Source: CALGFI01 sp963786805 (GTDB lineage Bacteria; Actinomycetota; UBA4738; HRBIN12). Taken from it: a stretch of DNA of 64,000 nucleotides. Position 1 is the first letter of the stretch. The number at the start of each line of letters is the position of its first letter. The stretch covers positions 186,001 to 250,000 of the forward strand of contig CAWBAK010000002.1 of NCBI GenBank assembly GCA_963786805.1. Direction: 5' to 3'. The position numbers and the translations under genes are program-made. Positions 62,536 to 64,000 of this stretch are shown one piece after another. The notes beneath the pieces were generated by a model, which saw nothing but the letters and a program-made list of their open reading frames with translations, did not search any database and was not told the origin of the DNA.

Positions 62536-62957
62536 GAGACCACCACGTCCTCCTCGGCGACCTCGCCGGCGTCGGCGATCGTGAACGCCCGCAGGATGGG
62601 GTTGTCCCGGTCGGAGAGGGACATGATCAAGTAGAAGGACTCGGGGAACATGGCCTGCGTCCCGTCGGGCCACAGGGCACGCTCACGATCGGTCTTCGAG
62701 GGGTAGGCCTCGGAATGCGTGTGCGTGTGGAAGATCCCGAGCAGGTCCCAGCCCGAGTCGTCGATCTCGTTCATGACCGCGTTGTGCTCCGTCGGGTCGA
62801 GCCGGTAGGTGACGGGGCTCGCGTCGGCGTTCGTCATCGGGAAGAACTTCACGGCCCGGCCTTCCTTGCCCGCCAGCAGCCCGCACGACTCGTTCGGGAA
62901 GCCGGCGCGCCCGTGCTCCACCATCTCGTCGAAGGAACCGCGATCGATCTCGAACAT
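62532..62957 (-). CDS. mec: JAMM metallopeptidase Mec (CysO-cysteine peptidase)
   Basis: 141 residues. The JAMM zinc site is complete: glutamate in FPNESCGLLAG and the HxH-x7-S-x2-D motif in GIFHTHTHSEAYPSKTDRE. In Mycobacterium, Mec cuts cysteine from the CysO-cysteine adduct. Here it may also remove the extension past the CysO diglycine. It leads the E1-like, cysO, cysM, murI run. A likely -10 (TAGGGT) lies 17 bases after a palindrome upstream, and the leader would be very short. Confidence 0.93.
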   Translation of the reverse strand: MFEIDRGSFDEMVEHGRAGFPNESCGLLAGKEGRAVKFFPMTNADASPVTYRLDPTEHNAVMNEIDDSGWDLLGIFHTHTHSEAYPSKTDRERALWPDGTQAMFPESFYLIMSLSDRDNPILRAFTIADAGEVAEEDVVVS

Positions 62958-62992
62958 GCAGTTGCAAGAACCCTACCAGCGCGGTGGTATTC

Positions 62993-63010
62993 CCTGAACC
63001 GCGGTTCAGG
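62993..63010. promoter_or_regulatory. Perfect 18-bp palindrome upstream of mec
   Basis: CCTGAACCGCGGTTCAGG is fully self-complementary and lies 36 bases upstream of the mec ATG and 10 bases past the selD stop. It overlaps the -35 position of the candidate TAGGGT promoter. An imperfect palindrome, TACCAGCGCGGTGGTA (62974-62989), sits between it and mec. Both are operator-sized. As a terminator for selD it would lack a loop, so a protein site is preferred. Confidence 0.5.
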
Positions 63011-63019
63011 TCCCCGCGG

Positions 63020-64000
63020 TTAGCCCTCGTGCGCCGCCGCGAGCCGGCCGGTCACCGCGATCGTCCCGGGTCTGCCCTCGACGCTGACGCCGATGTCGGC
63101 GGCGCGCACACCGCGGCCCGCGAGCTCATCGGCCATCCACTCGTGATCTGCCGCGGCGATCAACAGCCCGCCCGAGGTCTGTGCGTCCGAAAGGACCAGC
63201 TGCTCGGGCTCGGTCAGCCGCCCCCACTGCACGTGCGGACGAACGTGGGTATGGTTGCGCTTCGTGCCGCCGGGCACGACGTCCTTCATCGCGAGGTCGA
63301 GCACGCCGTCGAGCACCGGCACGGCGCTCGCGTCGATCCGGGCGCCGACGCCCGATGCCTGCAGCATCCGCTGGAGGTGCCCGAGCAGTCCGAACCCGGT
63401 CACGTCGGTCGCCGCTTCGGCGCCGACCTGCAGCATCGCCTCGGCCGCGTCGGCGTTCGTCGTCGTCATGAGCTCGACCGATCGCGCCAGGAGCTCCTCG
63501 CCGACGACTCCGCGTTTGTGGGCGGTCGTCGCGATCCCGACGCCGAGCGGCTTGGTCAGGAACAGGTGCGCGCCGGGCGGGACGGTCGAGTTCCGCACGA
63601 TCCGATCCGCGTCCGCGAGGCCGAGCGCCACCATCCCGTACTTCGGCTCGGGGTCCGTGATCGTGTGGCCGCCGAGGACGGGGGCTCCCGCCGCGCTCGC
63701 CACGTCGATCCCGCCCTGGAGGACACGCCCCAGCATCTCGAGCGGGAGGTCGTCGACGGGCCATCCCACGACGTTCAGCGCGAGGAAGGGGCGTCCGCCC
63801 ATCGCGTAGATGTCGGAGAGCGCGTTCGTCGCCGCGATCCGGCCCCAGTCGTACGGGTCGTCGACGATCGGCGTGAAGAAGTCGAGCGTGGCGATCAACG
63901 CCTGTCCGTCGGGGAGGCGGACCACCGCGGCGTCGTCGCCGGTATCGGACGCGACGAGCACGTCCTCGGAGACGGCGGGAAGCCTCAGCGAGCCGAGCAC
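63020..64000 (-). CDS. selD: Selenide, water dikinase, N-terminus cut by window edge
   Basis: Makes selenophosphate from selenide and ATP for selenocysteine and selenouridine. 326 residues are present. TGDDAAVVRLPDG, ATLDFFTPIVDDPYDWGRIAATNALSDIYAMGGRPFLALNVVGWP and LGGHTITDPEPKYGMVALGL contain the metal/ATP aspartates; TDVTGFGLLGHLQRMLQASGVGARID and LSDAQTSGGLL follow. The first 20-30 residues, with the catalytic Cys or Sec, are outside the window, so it is not known whether this SelD is itself a selenoprotein. It indicates that the organism uses selenium, but no selA or selB is seen here. Confidence 0.95.
   Translation of the reverse strand: MLGSLRLPAVSEDVLVASDTGDDAAVVRLPDGQALIATLDFFTPIVDDPYDWGRIAATNALSDIYAMGGRPFLALNVVGWPVDDLPLEMLGRVLQGGIDVASAAGAPVLGGHTITDPEPKYGMVALGLADADRIVRNSTVPPGAHLFLTKPLGVGIATTAHKRGVVGEELLARSVELMTTTNADAAEAMLQVGAEAATDVTGFGLLGHLQRMLQASGVGARIDASAVPVLDGVLDLAMKDVVPGGTKRNHTHVRPHVQWGRLTEPEQLVLSDAQTSGGLLIAAADHEWMADELAGRGVRAADIGVSVEGRPGTIAVTGRLAAAHEG

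Overview
The window is high-GC bacterial DNA with actinobacterial features: many GTG starts, 4-bp stop/start overlaps, a PknB-type kinase with a C-terminal sensor region, and one run (mec, E1-like enzyme, cysO, cysM, murI, MBL hydrolase, rph, rdgB) in the order I recall from Mycobacterium. I place it in Actinomycetota, probably an uncultured or environmental lineage; I cannot go below phylum. Both ends cut genes: a YgeY-type M20 hydrolase on the left and selD on the right.

Layout. 1-3.7 kb: a minus-strand operon of two fold-type-II PLP enzymes and a YgeY-like hydrolase. 3.8-10.5 kb: a Ser/Thr kinase, a tandem pair of secreted phosphoesterases (one broken), Thermus-type isocitrate dehydrogenase and RidA. 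10.5-19.5 kb: tRNA-Glu, a PLP decarboxylase, a PrmC-related methyltransferase, a secreted M4 protease with RTX repeats (heavily frameshifted), a Rieske protein and small envelope genes. 18.8-25.5 kb: amidase, gltX, two FAH-family hydrolases, an AlkZ-type glycosylase, an acetoacetate decarboxylase-like protein and a GNAT. 25.5-40.4 kb: an amine/amino-acid block with a GlnA-like ligase, P450 plus MarR, monomeric sarcosine oxidase-like flavoenzyme, homocysteine methyltransferase, rocD and three paralogous class-III aminotransferases; several of these promoters share a TGAACGG/CCGTTCA-type palindrome. 40.4-48.9 kb: tRNA-His, tRNA-Lys, HTH-adenylate cyclase, aldo/keto reductase, aroC, L,D-transpeptidase, a tRNA-Leu fragment and an intact tRNA-Leu. 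49-56.3 kb: S8 protease with a TSWS-repeat tail, histidine kinase, S66 peptidase and a GGDEF-EAL protein. 56.3-64 kb: acetylpolyamine amidohydrolase-like gene, the rdgB-to-mec operon and selD.

The clearest biochemical system is CysO-dependent cysteine synthesis: an E1-like enzyme activates the sulfur carrier CysO, CysM joins its thiocarboxylate to a serine-derived acceptor, and the JAMM peptidase Mec releases cysteine. Here CysO carries nine residues beyond its diglycine, so it should need processing before activation.

A caution applies throughout. Many genes, including gltX, icd and the E1-like gene, are broken by single-base frameshifts that conserved protein sequence crosses without loss. 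I read most of these as sequence errors. The M4 protease, the first phosphoesterase and the EAL half of the GGDEF protein are dense enough in lesions that real decay is also possible.
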